From the NCBI GenBank assembly GCA_029260345.1, contig JAJDDK010000002.1:62001-126000 (forward strand): DNA of 64,000 nucleotides, in the 5' to 3' direction. The position numbers and the translations under genes are program-made. Below, piece after piece: positions 8,646 to 17,483 of the stretch. This DNA is from Phycisphaerales bacterium. GTDB taxonomy: Bacteria > Planctomycetota > Phycisphaerae > Phycisphaerales > UBA1924. The notes beneath the pieces were generated by a model. The model saw only the letters and a program-made list of their open reading frames with translations. It made no database searches and was not told where the DNA came from. The first letter of the stretch is position 1. Every line of letters starts with the position of its first letter.

Positions 8646-9566
8646 ATGAAGCGCAAGGATCTCATCAATGGCTCGCTGACTGCGGCGGGCCTCGCGACAG
8701 CCGCAGGTCTCGTGCTTTGGGCGTCCAGCGCCAAGGCGACCGACGGGGACGGGCTTGACCATCTTCCCGAAACCCTGAAGCTCACCGGCATCGTGCGCGA
8801 TTTCCGTGAGCGATCCGCCGCCAACGGCCATCCCGACTTTGAAAAGCGACCATCGTCCGGCTTCGGCCACTATGCAGGCAACGTTGCCCTCCAGCTTGAT
8901 GCGGACGGCAAGCCCGTCTTCACCGGCAGCGGCGCCAAGGTGAGCACCGAATGGCGTGATTCATCCGGGCGCAAGATCGCTCCCGCGATGTACAACCCCC
9001 AGCTTGGCGATCAGCCCGGTGCCTGGGGCGCCAGTGACCCCGGCGCCATCACATCCGGCGATTCGTTCCGCCAGTGGTTCCGAGACGTGCCCGGCGTGAA
9101 CATGTCCGCGCCCCTCGAGATCACACTTGTCCGCCAGGACGGCTCAAACGTCTACACGTTTGACGACAAGGACGATCCAAACTTCCAAGCCACCGGCGGA
9201 TTCTTCCCGATCAACGGTCAGCTCTTCGGGAACTCAAACGGCGACAACAAGAACTTCCACTTCACGTTCGAACTCTCCACACAATTCCAGTACCAAGCCG
9301 GCTCCGGCCAGGTCTTTACCTTCACCGGTGACGATGACGTGTGGGTGTTTATTGATGGCAAAAACGTCATCGACATCGGCGGTGTTCACTCCGCCGTGCA
9401 GCAGACGATCGACCTCGACCGTCTTGACTGGCTCGAGGACGGTCAGAAGTACAGCCTGAAGTTCTTCTTCGCCGAACGCCACCGCACCCAGTCCAACTTC
9501 CGCATTGACACGACGCTCACGCTCCAGAACGCGGAGCTGCCGCGCGTCATGGCGATGTACGACTGA
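8646..9566 (+). CDS. Secreted fibro-slime domain protein
   Basis: 306 residues with a signal peptide (KRKDLINGSLTAAGLATAAG, then a small-residue cleavage site near AKA). The body matches the fibro-slime/PA14-like beta-sandwich: LTGIVRDFRE, FRDVPGVNM, FHFTFELSTQFQY, and the strongest hallmark, FTFTGDDDVWVFIDGK, followed by DIGGVH and FFFAERHRTQSNFRI. These domains occur in extracellular or adhesion proteins of Fibrobacter, myxobacteria and planctomycetes; the ligand is probably carbohydrate but is not known. The start is fixed by GGAGGTG five bases before ATG. A strong terminator follows the gene. Confidence 0.88.
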   Translation: MKRKDLINGSLTAAGLATAAGLVLWASSAKATDGDGLDHLPETLKLTGIVRDFRERSAANGHPDFEKRPSSGFGHYAGNVALQLDADGKPVFTGSGAKVSTEWRDSSGRKIAPAMYNPQLGDQPGAWGASDPGAITSGDSFRQWFRDVPGVNMSAPLEITLVRQDGSNVYTFDDKDDPNFQATGGFFPINGQLFGNSNGDNKNFHFTFELSTQFQYQAGSGQVFTFTGDDDVWVFIDGKNVIDIGGVHSAVQQTIDLDRLDWLEDGQKYSLKFFFAERHRTQSNFRIDTTLTLQNAELPRVMAMYD

Positions 9567-9649
9567 TTCCGACTTGCCTTCAGTTCCAAGCCGGCGCCTG
9601 AGCCATGCCGCTCGGCGCGCCTGAAGGTCTCACACGCCTCCAACCACGC

Positions 9650-9690
9650 CGTCGTTCGGTTCGCTCTGCGGGCCGAGCGACGTTTTTTTT
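9650..9690 (+). terminator. Rho-independent terminator of the fibro-slime gene
   Basis: CGTCGTTCGG at 9650-9659 pairs with CCGAGCGACG at 9673-9682 (10 bp, one G-T wobble) and is followed by eight T. The T tract runs into the stop codon of the convergent rhodanese-like gene. Confidence 0.85.
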
Positions 9691-10141
9691 ATTGCGGCGA
9701 GGGCTGAACGCGGAGCGGTTCCGGATCGGTCGATTCGAGCGGAAGTCCGGCGGACCTCCAGGCGTCGACGCCGCCCTCGAATAAACGGACACCGCCGAAG
9801 CCCTTGGAAACGAGTAGCTTCGAAAGCGCCATCGCAGTCGAGGACGCCGGATGTTGTCCATAGACAATCTTGATCGGGAAGCGGCTAAGTCCGGTTGTTC
9901 GCCCCGCGGCGACGTCTTCGATTCGCAAGTTGATTGCGGTGGGGAGGTGCCCCGCCTCGTATTCCGCCTGCGATCGGGAATCGAGCAAAATCGTGTTTTG
10001 CGCCGCTTTCCCCGTCAATCGCTCGGAGACGGACTCCATGTCGATGCGAAATATCGTCTCGTCGCTGGTGGAGTCCTTGCAGGACGCCAGAAACACCAGA
10101 CTGAGGCTCATAAGCAGGGCTAGGCTTCGTATTCTGAACAC
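9689..10141 (-). CDS. Rhodanese-like lipoprotein without catalytic cysteine
   Basis: About 150 residues. LMSLSLVFLASC gives a signal peptide with a lipobox, so the protein is probably anchored at the periplasmic side. The rest is one rhodanese domain: ILLDSRSQAEYEAGHLPTAINL, then VSKGFGGVRLFEGGVDAWRSAG. The active-site loop, where family members have Cys-x-x-G-x-R, reads YGQHPASST here: the Cys is replaced by Gly and the Arg is gone, so sulfurtransferase activity is unlikely. I use GTG at 10141 because it puts the signal sequence at the N-terminus; longer starts at 10240 would run into the divergent gene. Confidence 0.8.
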   Translation of the reverse strand: MFRIRSLALLMSLSLVFLASCKDSTSDETIFRIDMESVSERLTGKAAQNTILLDSRSQAEYEAGHLPTAINLRIEDVAAGRTTGLSRFPIKIVYGQHPASSTAMALSKLLVSKGFGGVRLFEGGVDAWRSAGLPLESTDPEPLRVQPSPQ

Positions 10142-10251
10142 GTGGTCGTCCTCCTCGTCCAATTCGGCGCGAATACCTCGTGCGAATTGCCGGTAGAAGT
10201 ATGGGGCAATGCGCCAAAGGCGGCGTTCTCTTCCCCGCAATGATTCGCTCT

Positions 10252-11079
10252 ATGAAGATACTTTGCATCGCCATCGCGACACTCGGCCTCTCTACTCTCG
10301 GCGCCTCCGCCTTCGCGGGGCCATTTTCCACCGAGCCGGACGGGAATGAACTCGTCGGCGTGGAACTTGTGCTTGAAGAAGGTGCACTCACGCCCGGCCG
10401 CACTGCGCACCTCGGCGTGATGTTTCATATCGAGCCTGACTGGCACATCTACTGGCGCAATGCAGGCGACACCGGATTGCCACCATCAATCAAGCTCGAA
10501 TTGCCAGACGGCGTGAGCGCCGGTGAAGTGCAATGGCCCGTCCCCACGTGGTACGAACATGCCGGCCTGCTGGATTTCGTCTTTGATGAGGAAGTCACAC
10601 TCATCATTCCTCTCTCCGTGGCGCCCGACTTCAAGGCGGACCGCGTGAACATCAACGCCGCGATCGATTGGCTGGTGTGCAAGGAGTCGTGCCTTCCCGG
10701 CGGCGCGAACGTTTCCATCAACGTTCCCGTCGGTGAGCCGCTGAATTCCTCCCACGCCGCGGCGTCATTCGAGGCCACCCGCATTCGCCTTCCTCAGCCG
10801 CCGGCGAATGCCGCCACAGCCGGGATCATCATGTCATGGGACGGACGCCGGCTTCAAATCGATGTCCCTCGCGCCCAGCGCATCCGCTTTTTCTCATACG
10901 AGCCCGCCAAAGCGCCGCCGGTTGAGCCGATCCGCGATGCGCAATCCCAAGGCGCGCCGCTTCACATTGAATACGACAGCCGCATCGATAACGCCGCGCA
11001 AGTCGCAGGCGTTCTTGAGGTGCAGCGCGTCGGCGTCATCGAATTTTTCACCGTCACCATCCCCGGCCCGCGCAAGTGA
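10252..11079 (+). CDS. Periplasmic DsbD N-terminal-domain (ScsB-like) protein
   Basis: About 275 residues with signal peptide MKILCIAIATLGLSTLGASA. It is the immunoglobulin-like alpha domain of DsbD/ScsB on its own: EPDWHIYWRNAGDTGLPPSIKL, then WLVCKESCLPGG with the two redox cysteines spaced as C-x3-C. Such domains pass electrons from DsbD to periplasmic thiol-oxidoreductases. It lacks the membrane and thioredoxin parts that the full-length DsbD at 36 kb has. A thioredoxin-fold gene follows about 100 bp downstream and may be its partner. ATG at 10240 is an alternative start four codons upstream. Confidence 0.83.
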   Translation: MKILCIAIATLGLSTLGASAFAGPFSTEPDGNELVGVELVLEEGALTPGRTAHLGVMFHIEPDWHIYWRNAGDTGLPPSIKLELPDGVSAGEVQWPVPTWYEHAGLLDFVFDEEVTLIIPLSVAPDFKADRVNINAAIDWLVCKESCLPGGANVSINVPVGEPLNSSHAAASFEATRIRLPQPPANAATAGIIMSWDGRRLQIDVPRAQRIRFFSYEPAKAPPVEPIRDAQSQGAPLHIEYDSRIDNAAQVAGVLEVQRVGVIEFFTVTIPGPRK

Positions 11080-11176
11080 CGCGTCACCGGTGAAGCCGCG
11101 CCCGTTGGCGCGGGGATCATGTGTTCGAGAATTCCAGCTCACAGGGGTGAGCACAACCAGATCGAGGAGAAATCGT

Positions 11177-11827
11177 ATGAAACGCAATCGTGGACTCGTT
11201 GCCGGGCTCATCGGAACCGCGGCGTTCGCCATCGGCGCTCTGACGTTGGCCCCGGCCGTCGTCGCCGGACCTGAACATGATCACAGCAACAAGACGGCCA
11301 CCGTCGGTGAGAAGGCGCCTGCCTTCAAGCTGACGGACACCACCGGCGCCACACATTCGCTCAAGGATCTGCTCGCCAAGGGCGATGTCGTCGTGATCGA
11401 ATGGTTCAACCCGGACTGCCCCTTCGTCGTGCGCCATCACGCGAAGGATCACACCATGTCCAAGCTCTACAGCGATTTCAAAGATCGCGGCGTTGTGTGG
11501 GTCGCCATCAATTCCGGCGCCCCGGGCAAGCAGGGCGCAGGTCTTGAGCGCAATCAAAAGGCCATCGTCGAATACAACATGGAATACCCCGTGCTCATCG
11601 ACGAGTCCGGCAAAGTCGGCCATATGTACGACGCCAAGACCACGCCGCACATGTTCATCATCGCGAAGGACGGCACGCTCCTGTACGACGGCGCCATCGA
11701 TGATGCGCCGCGCGGCGAAGCGACGGTCAACTACGTTCGTCAGGCCCTTGAGCAGGCGCTTGCTGGCGAAACGATCACCGAAAGCAAGACCAAGCCGTAC
11801 GGCTGCAGCGTGAAGTACGCTGGCTGA
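11177..11827 (+). CDS. Exported thioredoxin-fold (AhpC/TSA redoxin) protein
   Basis: 216 residues with an N-terminal export signal (LVAGLIGTAAFAIGALTLAP). The redoxin domain has VVIEWFNPDCPFVVRHH (Cys81 as the likely peroxidatic or reactive Cys), the strand VVWVAINSGAPG, the cis-Pro region KTTPHMFIIAKDG, and a C-terminal PYGCSVKY cysteine. The single Cys in the first motif resembles peroxiredoxin-like proteins of this planctomycete group rather than CxxC thioredoxins. GAGGAGA at 11164-11170 sets the start. It lies downstream of the DsbD-alpha domain gene and ends at a strong terminator. Confidence 0.87.
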   Translation: MKRNRGLVAGLIGTAAFAIGALTLAPAVVAGPEHDHSNKTATVGEKAPAFKLTDTTGATHSLKDLLAKGDVVVIEWFNPDCPFVVRHHAKDHTMSKLYSDFKDRGVVWVAINSGAPGKQGAGLERNQKAIVEYNMEYPVLIDESGKVGHMYDAKTTPHMFIIAKDGTLLYDGAIDDAPRGEATVNYVRQALEQALAGETITESKTKPYGCSVKYAG

Positions 11828-11853
11828 ACCACGGTTCAGATTCATGTTTAACG

Positions 11854-11885
11854 AAAGCCCGGGGAACTGATTCCTCGGGCTTTTT
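11854..11885 (+). terminator. Rho-independent terminator after the redoxin gene
   Basis: AGCCCGGGG, a nine-base loop, then CCTCGGGCT followed by T5. Eight to nine base pairs with one wobble. Confidence 0.9.
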
Positions 11886-11917
11886 CAATGCGCGTTCGCA
11901 AATTCGAGTCGGCTTGC

Positions 11918-12610
11918 CTACTGACCTGCCGCCATTTCCAAGGCCCGATCCGCAAGCAGGTGCACCGGGTCGTACGTTCGCAATGGGGATTTTCCTTCGG
12001 TGAGCAGCAGCGGCGTCTCTGTCGAGGCCAGCACCACACCCTCGCAACCGCGATCCGCGAGATGCTCCATCACGCTGAGCATCTTCGCGCGCGATGCTTC
12101 CTCCACGCGTCCTTCAACCAGTTCGTTGAAGATGATCCGGTCGATGTGATCCGCTTCTTCTTCACTGGGCACCAGCAGCGTGATGCCTTTGAGCCCGAGA
12201 TACGTCTGATACGTCGAACTCTGCATGATCATGCGCGTGCCGACGAGTCCGAGCGTGGTGCAGCCATCGTTACAGACGGCGTCTGTCACCAATTCAACCA
12301 TATTGACCCACGGCAGCACCGACGCTGACTCTGCAAGCGATACGGCGTGATGCGCAATGTTGTCCGGGCAGATCAGAAAATCCGCCCCGGCTGCGGCCAA
12401 CGTTTCAGCTGACCAGGTGAGCATGGTGCCGACACGCTCCCAGTCACCGGCTCGATACGCCTCGACATAACTTGAGAACGGCAGGTTGTGCATCGTCACC
12501 AGTGGGCGCCGCATCGGATCATCAATGTGCGCGGCTCGGCGGGCGATGCGCCGATAGCACAAGGCCGACCCTTCCGGGCTCACCGCGACGATGCCGATAT
12601 GCTTGGCCAC
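11918..12610 (-). CDS. Aspartate/glutamate racemase family protein, second Cys replaced
   Basis: 230 residues of the two-domain Asp/Glu racemase fold. KHIGIVAVSPEG opens the protein, and ADFLICPDNIAHH carries the first catalytic Cys. The second catalytic position, normally Cys in G-C-T-E, reads VVLASTETPLLL: Ser in place of Cys. LGLVGTRMIMQSSTY is also typical. A one-cysteine enzyme might racemise poorly, act in one direction, or have a changed reaction. I choose GTG at 12610 since GGAGG stands six bases ahead; the reading frame stays open further upstream without a ribosome-binding site. It is divergent from the CNNM genes. Confidence 0.82.
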   Translation of the reverse strand: MAKHIGIVAVSPEGSALCYRRIARRAAHIDDPMRRPLVTMHNLPFSSYVEAYRAGDWERVGTMLTWSAETLAAAGADFLICPDNIAHHAVSLAESASVLPWVNMVELVTDAVCNDGCTTLGLVGTRMIMQSSTYQTYLGLKGITLLVPSEEEADHIDRIIFNELVEGRVEEASRAKMLSVMEHLADRGCEGVVLASTETPLLLTEGKSPLRTYDPVHLLADRALEMAAGQ

Positions 12611-12773
12611 GTGATGCCTCCATGCTGCCCCCGCCAAGCGGTGCGACTCCGAACATGCTCGACGGTCTGATGAGATTCGTCAACCAAAAAACGATGTCCA
12701 CGCGCCTGAATCGATGCAAACCGCGTCGTGCAGCGTGTTCGGCGCATGACGCGCCGGCTCCGGGGCCCCACAC

Positions 12774-14048
12774 ATGACGGCGACGGAACTCACACTCCTT
12801 TTGATCATGCCGGGGCTTCTGGTCGCCTCCGCGTTCTTTTCCGGATCGGAAACAGCGCTCTTTGGCTTGACCGAACACGAACGAGCTGAACTCAGCCGGC
12901 GGGCGCCCCTCAGCGGCCGGGCCGCGGCGTCACTGCTGCGCGACCCGCGCATGCTCCTGATTACGATCCTGCTCGGCAACATGGTCGTCAATGTGTTGTT
13001 CTTTGTGATGGCGTCGGTGCTGACGCTGCACGCGAAATCCGCCGTCATGACCACGGTGTACAGCATCGGCCCGTTGCTGGCCGTCATCCTGTTTGGCGAA
13101 GTGACGCCCAAGCTCGTCGCGACCAGCGAGCGCGTCAGTTGGTGCGCCTTGCTGGCGCCGCTTCTGCTCGGATTGCATCGTTTGATTGCGCCAATTCGTG
13201 TGCTCCTCAATGCGCTTGTGGTCGAACCCGCCGCGAGACTTTCCGGCGCGACGGAGCCGGTCGCACTGAGCGCCGCAGAACTCGGCGAACTCCTTGAAAT
13301 CAGCGCTCGCGAAGGCGAGATCGACCCCATCGAAGCCGAGCTGCTTGATGATGTGGTTGAACTGAGTTCGCTGCGTGTGCGCGACATCATGACGCCGCGC
13401 GTGGATGTGCACTGGATTCGTCTCGGCGCCAAACGAAAAGACGTTGAACAACTCGCGCGCGAGACCGGGCTCACGCGATTCCCCATCTGCGAACAATCCA
13501 TCGATAGCGGCGTGGTCGGCGTTCTCGACTTGCGGCTCTATCTCTCGTCCGCCGACACCTCCACTCGATTAGTGCGCCGCCTGATGGTCGATCCGCTCTT
13601 CATTCCCGAGCAGGCGCGCCTCGATCAACTCTTGTCCCAATTCCAGGGTCGCAACCGACTCATGGCGATCGCCGTCGATGAATACGGCGGCGTCGCCGGA
13701 ATCGTCACCTTTGGCGACGTCGCCAAGCGCATGGCGCAGGGACTTGAGTTCGATGTCTCGGGCTTTGGCGATGGCCCTGCACGCGATTTCGAACAACTTG
13801 ACGACAGCCGCTGGCGCATCTCCGGTCGCCTCAGTGTGCATGATCTCGTCGAAGCCTTCGGTCCGACTGATCGCCCCGTCGCGGGCGCCGTCGCAGGGCT
13901 CATCAACGCCGAGCTTGGCCGCATCGCGGAACCGGGCGATGTGGTCCGAGTCGGGAATGTCACGCTTGAAGTGGAGACCGTTCAGGGCCGCGCCATTCAG
14001 AGTGTCATTGTTTCGCTCGCGTCGTCAGCCGAGGGCGGTGCGAAATGA
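12774..14048 (+). CDS. CNNM/CorC-family transporter with CBS pair and CorC_HlyC domain
   Basis: 424 residues. An N-terminal CNNM membrane domain (about 1-190, with FFSGSETALFGLTEHERAEL and the FGEVTPK motif) is followed by two CBS motifs starting at VRDIMTPRVDV and ending at AIAVDEYGGVAGIVTFGD. The C-terminal CorC_HlyC domain has WRISGRLSVHDLVEAFG. Members are linked to magnesium or cobalt efflux and to hemolysin-C-like proteins. It forms an overlapping pair (ATGA) with a shorter paralogue downstream; the two may form one complex. Confidence 0.92.
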   Translation: MTATELTLLLIMPGLLVASAFFSGSETALFGLTEHERAELSRRAPLSGRAAASLLRDPRMLLITILLGNMVVNVLFFVMASVLTLHAKSAVMTTVYSIGPLLAVILFGEVTPKLVATSERVSWCALLAPLLLGLHRLIAPIRVLLNALVVEPAARLSGATEPVALSAAELGELLEISAREGEIDPIEAELLDDVVELSSLRVRDIMTPRVDVHWIRLGAKRKDVEQLARETGLTRFPICEQSIDSGVVGVLDLRLYLSSADTSTRLVRRLMVDPLFIPEQARLDQLLSQFQGRNRLMAIAVDEYGGVAGIVTFGDVAKRMAQGLEFDVSGFGDGPARDFEQLDDSRWRISGRLSVHDLVEAFGPTDRPVAGAVAGLINAELGRIAEPGDVVRVGNVTLEVETVQGRAIQSVIVSLASSAEGGAK

Positions 14049-15043
14049 CTGCGACAGAAACGATGCTGTGGATAGGGGTCGCCTTGGTCGGCGTATTTTT
14101 CTCCGCGCTCTTCAGCGGTATGGAGACCGGTGTTTACGGATTGAATGTCGTTCGCATGAATGTCATGGCGCGCCGCACCGGTTCGGGTCGTCGTCGCCGT
14201 CGCGCGGCGCTACTGCTTAGTGAAATTGAGAAACCTGATCGTTTGCTCGCGTCACTTTTGATCGGCAACAACCTCGCCAACTACACCGGCGCCATCGGCG
14301 TGTCCGCGTTACTGACCGCGGCGGGGCTGAGTGACTGGGGCATCGTGATTGTGAATGCGGCGGTGCTGACGCCACTGTTATTCATTTTCGGCGAAACGCT
14401 TCCCAAAGACTTTTTCCGCGCCAGCGCCGATCGTATCATGCCGTCATTCGGCTGGCTGCTTCGGGCATTGCGCCTTGTGCTGACGGCTTGCCTGGCGCTG
14501 CCGCTGGTTCGACTCTTCGGCTTCGCTGTGTCGCGATTGTTGCGAGGCTCTGATCCGTCCGCCGTTGCGACCGCCCGCATGCGCATCGTCGCGCTGCTGA
14601 AGGAAGGACGCCGCCACGGTGTGCTCAGCGAGTCACAAACGACACTCGTCGATCGTGCGGCTCGCCTCCATGAGCGGCGCGTTCAAAATGAAATGACGCC
14701 GTGGTCGCGCGTCACGGCGCTGCATGCCGATTGGCCGCGTGAACGCGTCGATGAAGAAGCGCGGCGCCACGTGCACGGGCATTATCCCGTGATTGACCGC
14801 CGCAACCGTGTCGTCGGTGTCGTGCGCTCCATCGATCTCTGGCTTCAGCGTGACACCTCCGTCACAACGCTCATGTCGTCGCCCGTGTTTCTTGAAGCGG
14901 ACGACCCGCTCGTCACGGCGATTCGCAGCATGCGCAATGCCGGAGCAAGGCACGCCGTGGTGCGCCGTCGCGACCATCCCGTCGGTTTCATCGCGGAGCG
15001 CGATCTGCTTGAACCGCTGCTCGGTGAAATTGAAATTCGCTAA
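14045..15043 (+). CDS. CNNM-family transporter with CBS pair, no CorC domain
   Basis: 332 residues. The CNNM domain has FFSALFSGMETGVYGLNVVR and FGETLPKDFF; the CBS region has NEMTPWSRV and AVVRRRDHPVGFIAERD. The C-terminal CorC_HlyC domain of its upstream partner is missing. Both genes share the opening M-T-A-T-E and the same order of motifs, so they are diverged duplicates, translated together through an ATGA overlap. Metal specificity (magnesium or similar) is inferred from the family. Confidence 0.9.
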   Translation: MTATETMLWIGVALVGVFFSALFSGMETGVYGLNVVRMNVMARRTGSGRRRRRAALLLSEIEKPDRLLASLLIGNNLANYTGAIGVSALLTAAGLSDWGIVIVNAAVLTPLLFIFGETLPKDFFRASADRIMPSFGWLLRALRLVLTACLALPLVRLFGFAVSRLLRGSDPSAVATARMRIVALLKEGRRHGVLSESQTTLVDRAARLHERRVQNEMTPWSRVTALHADWPRERVDEEARRHVHGHYPVIDRRNRVVGVVRSIDLWLQRDTSVTTLMSSPVFLEADDPLVTAIRSMRNAGARHAVVRRRDHPVGFIAERDLLEPLLGEIEIR

Positions 15044-15051
15044 CTCGATTG

Positions 15052-15981
15052 TCAGGCCATATCAAGGCCGAAATCCAGCGCCGGCGCCGAATGTGTGAGT
15101 GCACCCACGCTGATCCGATCCACACCGCTGGCGGCAATGGCGCCAATGGTTGACGTCGAGACATTGCCCGACGCTTCCAGTTTGACGCCAGGCGCCGTTT
15201 GATTCCGCCGCTGAACTGCATCGCGCATGAGTTCGGGCGACATGTTGTCAAGTAGAATCATGTCGAGCACGCCGGGCGCGACCGCCAGCGCCCGATCAAA
15301 CTGCTCCATTGAGTCCACCTCAAGCTCAACGAATCGGAGCGAATGCTGCGCCCGCACTTGCCCAATGTGTTCGGCAAGCGATTTGAAATCATCGCAGTTT
15401 GCAAGAGCTGCAAGATGGTTGTCTTTGATAAGCATCGCATCGTGGAGGCCGCAACGATGGAGCCAGCCGCCGCCGCACCGAACGGCGTATTTTTCCAACG
15501 CGCGCAGGCCGGGAGTCGTTTTGCGCGTGTCACATATTTTCGGCACGTGCGTTGGTGAAGAGGCTTCCGCAAGCCGCACATATTCCGCCGTTTTCGTTGC
15601 GATGCCGGAAAGCTGCGACAGCAGATTCAGCGACGTGCGTTCGACGGCGAGGATCTGCCGCATCGGGCCATGAATCCGCGCCACTATGGCGCCTGGCGTC
15701 ACATGATCGCCATCCAGCGCCGACACATCGAATCGGCATTCAGGTCCAAACGCCTCAATCACGTAATGAAGCGCTGCAAGTCCCGCGACGACGCCCGCCC
15801 GCCGCGCGACATACGACGCCTTCCCTTCAAGTTCAACGGGTATCAGCGCCTCGCTGGTGACGTCGCAACCCGCATCGCCGAGCTCTTCGCGTTTCGCCAT
15901 GGCAAAGAGCGCCGGAACATCCGCAAAGCGCGTTAGTGCTACGAAGAGTTCGGGCAAGGGAATGGCGTTGAGATCGCGCAT
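15052..15981 (-). CDS. nadC: Nicotinate-nucleotide pyrophosphorylase (carboxylating)
   Basis: 309 residues, near the family length. Converts quinolinate and PRPP to nicotinate mononucleotide, CO2 and PPi in NAD synthesis. Hallmark stretches are GDVTSE-like GDAGCDVTSEAL near the N-terminus, ICDTRKTTPGLRALEKYAVR, CGGGWLHRCGLHDAMLIKDNH, and the C-terminal VEASGNVSTSTI equivalent (LEASGNVSTSTIGAIAASGV). It is the last gene of the reverse operon with hldE 23 bp upstream. The conserved NHR is WLHR here, a small change at a substrate-binding Asn. Pairs functionally with nadB at the window start. Confidence 0.95.
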   Translation of the reverse strand: MRDLNAIPLPELFVALTRFADVPALFAMAKREELGDAGCDVTSEALIPVELEGKASYVARRAGVVAGLAALHYVIEAFGPECRFDVSALDGDHVTPGAIVARIHGPMRQILAVERTSLNLLSQLSGIATKTAEYVRLAEASSPTHVPKICDTRKTTPGLRALEKYAVRCGGGWLHRCGLHDAMLIKDNHLAALANCDDFKSLAEHIGQVRAQHSLRFVELEVDSMEQFDRALAVAPGVLDMILLDNMSPELMRDAVQRRNQTAPGVKLEASGNVSTSTIGAIAASGVDRISVGALTHSAPALDFGLDMA

Positions 15982-16004
15982 GGTGCGAAGTGGACTGGGC
16001 CAAT

Positions 16005-17480
16005 CTACGGCGTGCGAATTCGATCGATCGCGGCGCTCGTGCTCCGTCCCGACAGCAGCGGCACAAGCTCCACGCGACCGCCGGCGGCTTCCACAATGTC
16101 CGCGCCAACGACTTCGTGTTTCTTGTAGTCCGCGCCCTTCACCAGCACTTCCGGAGTGATGGCGCGAATCAATTCCAGCGGCGTATCTTCATCAAACAGA
16201 ATGACGGCGCCCACGGATTCTAGCTCGCTGAGCACTTCCAGTCGATCATTCTCATCATGAACCGGTCGGTCCGGCCCCTTGAGACGGCGCACCGAAGCGT
16301 CGCTGTTGACGGCGAGCACCAGCACGTCGCCGTGCTTCGCCGCCTCACGAAGCAGTGCAATATGCCCTGCATGAAGTATGTCAAAACATCCATTCGTAAA
16401 GACGATGCGCCGGCCTTCGCGCCGGTGCGCGGCGACCTCGACGAGCAGCTCATCAAGCGTCCGGCGCTTGCCACGCAATTTTCCAAGTTCACGCAGCGCC
16501 GCATGATGAATGCGCTCCAGCGGGATTGGCTCGACGCCGAAAATCTCGACTTCGAGTCCCGCGGCGACGTTTGCGAACCGCGTCGCATCCGCCCAGTTCG
16601 CTCCATTGGCGATGGCGCCCGCCAGCGCCGCCAGCACCATGTCGCCCGCGCCGGTGACGTCATACACTTCGCGCGCAATCGTGGGAACTTGCACCGGCCC
16701 CGCGCCGTCCTCGACCAGCAGCGCGCCGTCACGGTCGAGCGTGAGCACGACAGCGTCACATTCCAGCGCTGTGCGCATCGTGACGCCAAGCGTCTCAAGT
16801 TCGACCTCATCGTTGAGGCCAAGCGATTTCGCTGTTCCCAGCGACTCCGACCGATTCGGCGTGATGCACGAGGCGCCGCGATACCGAGCGAAATCATCAA
16901 GCCTCGCCGGATCCACCAGCACCGGCACACCCGCCGCGCGGCACCGTCGAATCACATCCTGACAAAACGCCGGTGTGCAGACACCTTTGCCATAGTCCTC
17001 AAGGCACACCACGTCGGCCTCAGGAAGTGCGGCTTCCAGTCGTTCGATCAACCGCTGCGCAATCGCGGCGTCAATCGGCCGGCGCGATTCCATATCCAGC
17101 CGAAACATCTTCTGCGGGTGCCGATGTTGCGCCAGTCCGACAAGACTGCGCTTCACTGTGGTCGGGCGTGAGTCATCCGCGACAAGCCCGTCGACTTCGA
17201 CGCCCTCCGCCGCGAGATCATCGCGCAGAAGAGCTCCGGTCGCGTCGTCGCCAGTCACGCCAATTGCGAGGACTGAACCTCGAATCGCGATGAGATCAAG
17301 GCAGACATTCGCGGAGCCGCCGGGTCGCCGTTCGGTGCGCTCGACTTGCAACACCGGAACCGGGGCATCGGGGCTGAGCCGCTCGGCGTCGCCGTAAACC
17401 ATCTCATCGAGCATGTAGTCACCGATGACCACCGCCCGAAAGGGTCGCCAGCGAGCAAGATGATCCAGCAACTTCGACAC
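16005..17480 (-). CDS. hldE: Bifunctional heptose 7-phosphate kinase / heptose 1-phosphate adenylyltransferase
   Basis: 491 residues with both HldE domains. Residues about 1-330 are a PfkB/ribokinase-type kinase (GDYMLDEMVYGD, RPGGSANVCLDL, catalytic DVTGAGDM). Residues about 350-491 are a nucleotidyltransferase with FTNGCFDILHAGHIALLREA, whose HxGH motif binds ATP, and GRSTSAAIDRI near the end. The product makes ADP-heptose for the LPS inner core. It stands four bases after lpxK in the LPS operon with a heptosyltransferase, which agrees with its use. Confidence 0.96.
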   Translation of the reverse strand: MSKLLDHLARWRPFRAVVIGDYMLDEMVYGDAERLSPDAPVPVLQVERTERRPGGSANVCLDLIAIRGSVLAIGVTGDDATGALLRDDLAAEGVEVDGLVADDSRPTTVKRSLVGLAQHRHPQKMFRLDMESRRPIDAAIAQRLIERLEAALPEADVVCLEDYGKGVCTPAFCQDVIRRCRAAGVPVLVDPARLDDFARYRGASCITPNRSESLGTAKSLGLNDEVELETLGVTMRTALECDAVVLTLDRDGALLVEDGAGPVQVPTIAREVYDVTGAGDMVLAALAGAIANGANWADATRFANVAAGLEVEIFGVEPIPLERIHHAALRELGKLRGKRRTLDELLVEVAAHRREGRRIVFTNGCFDILHAGHIALLREAAKHGDVLVLAVNSDASVRRLKGPDRPVHDENDRLEVLSELESVGAVILFDEDTPLELIRAITPEVLVKGADYKKHEVVGADIVEAAGGRVELVPLLSGRSTSAAIDRIRTP

Positions 17481-17483
17481 AAA

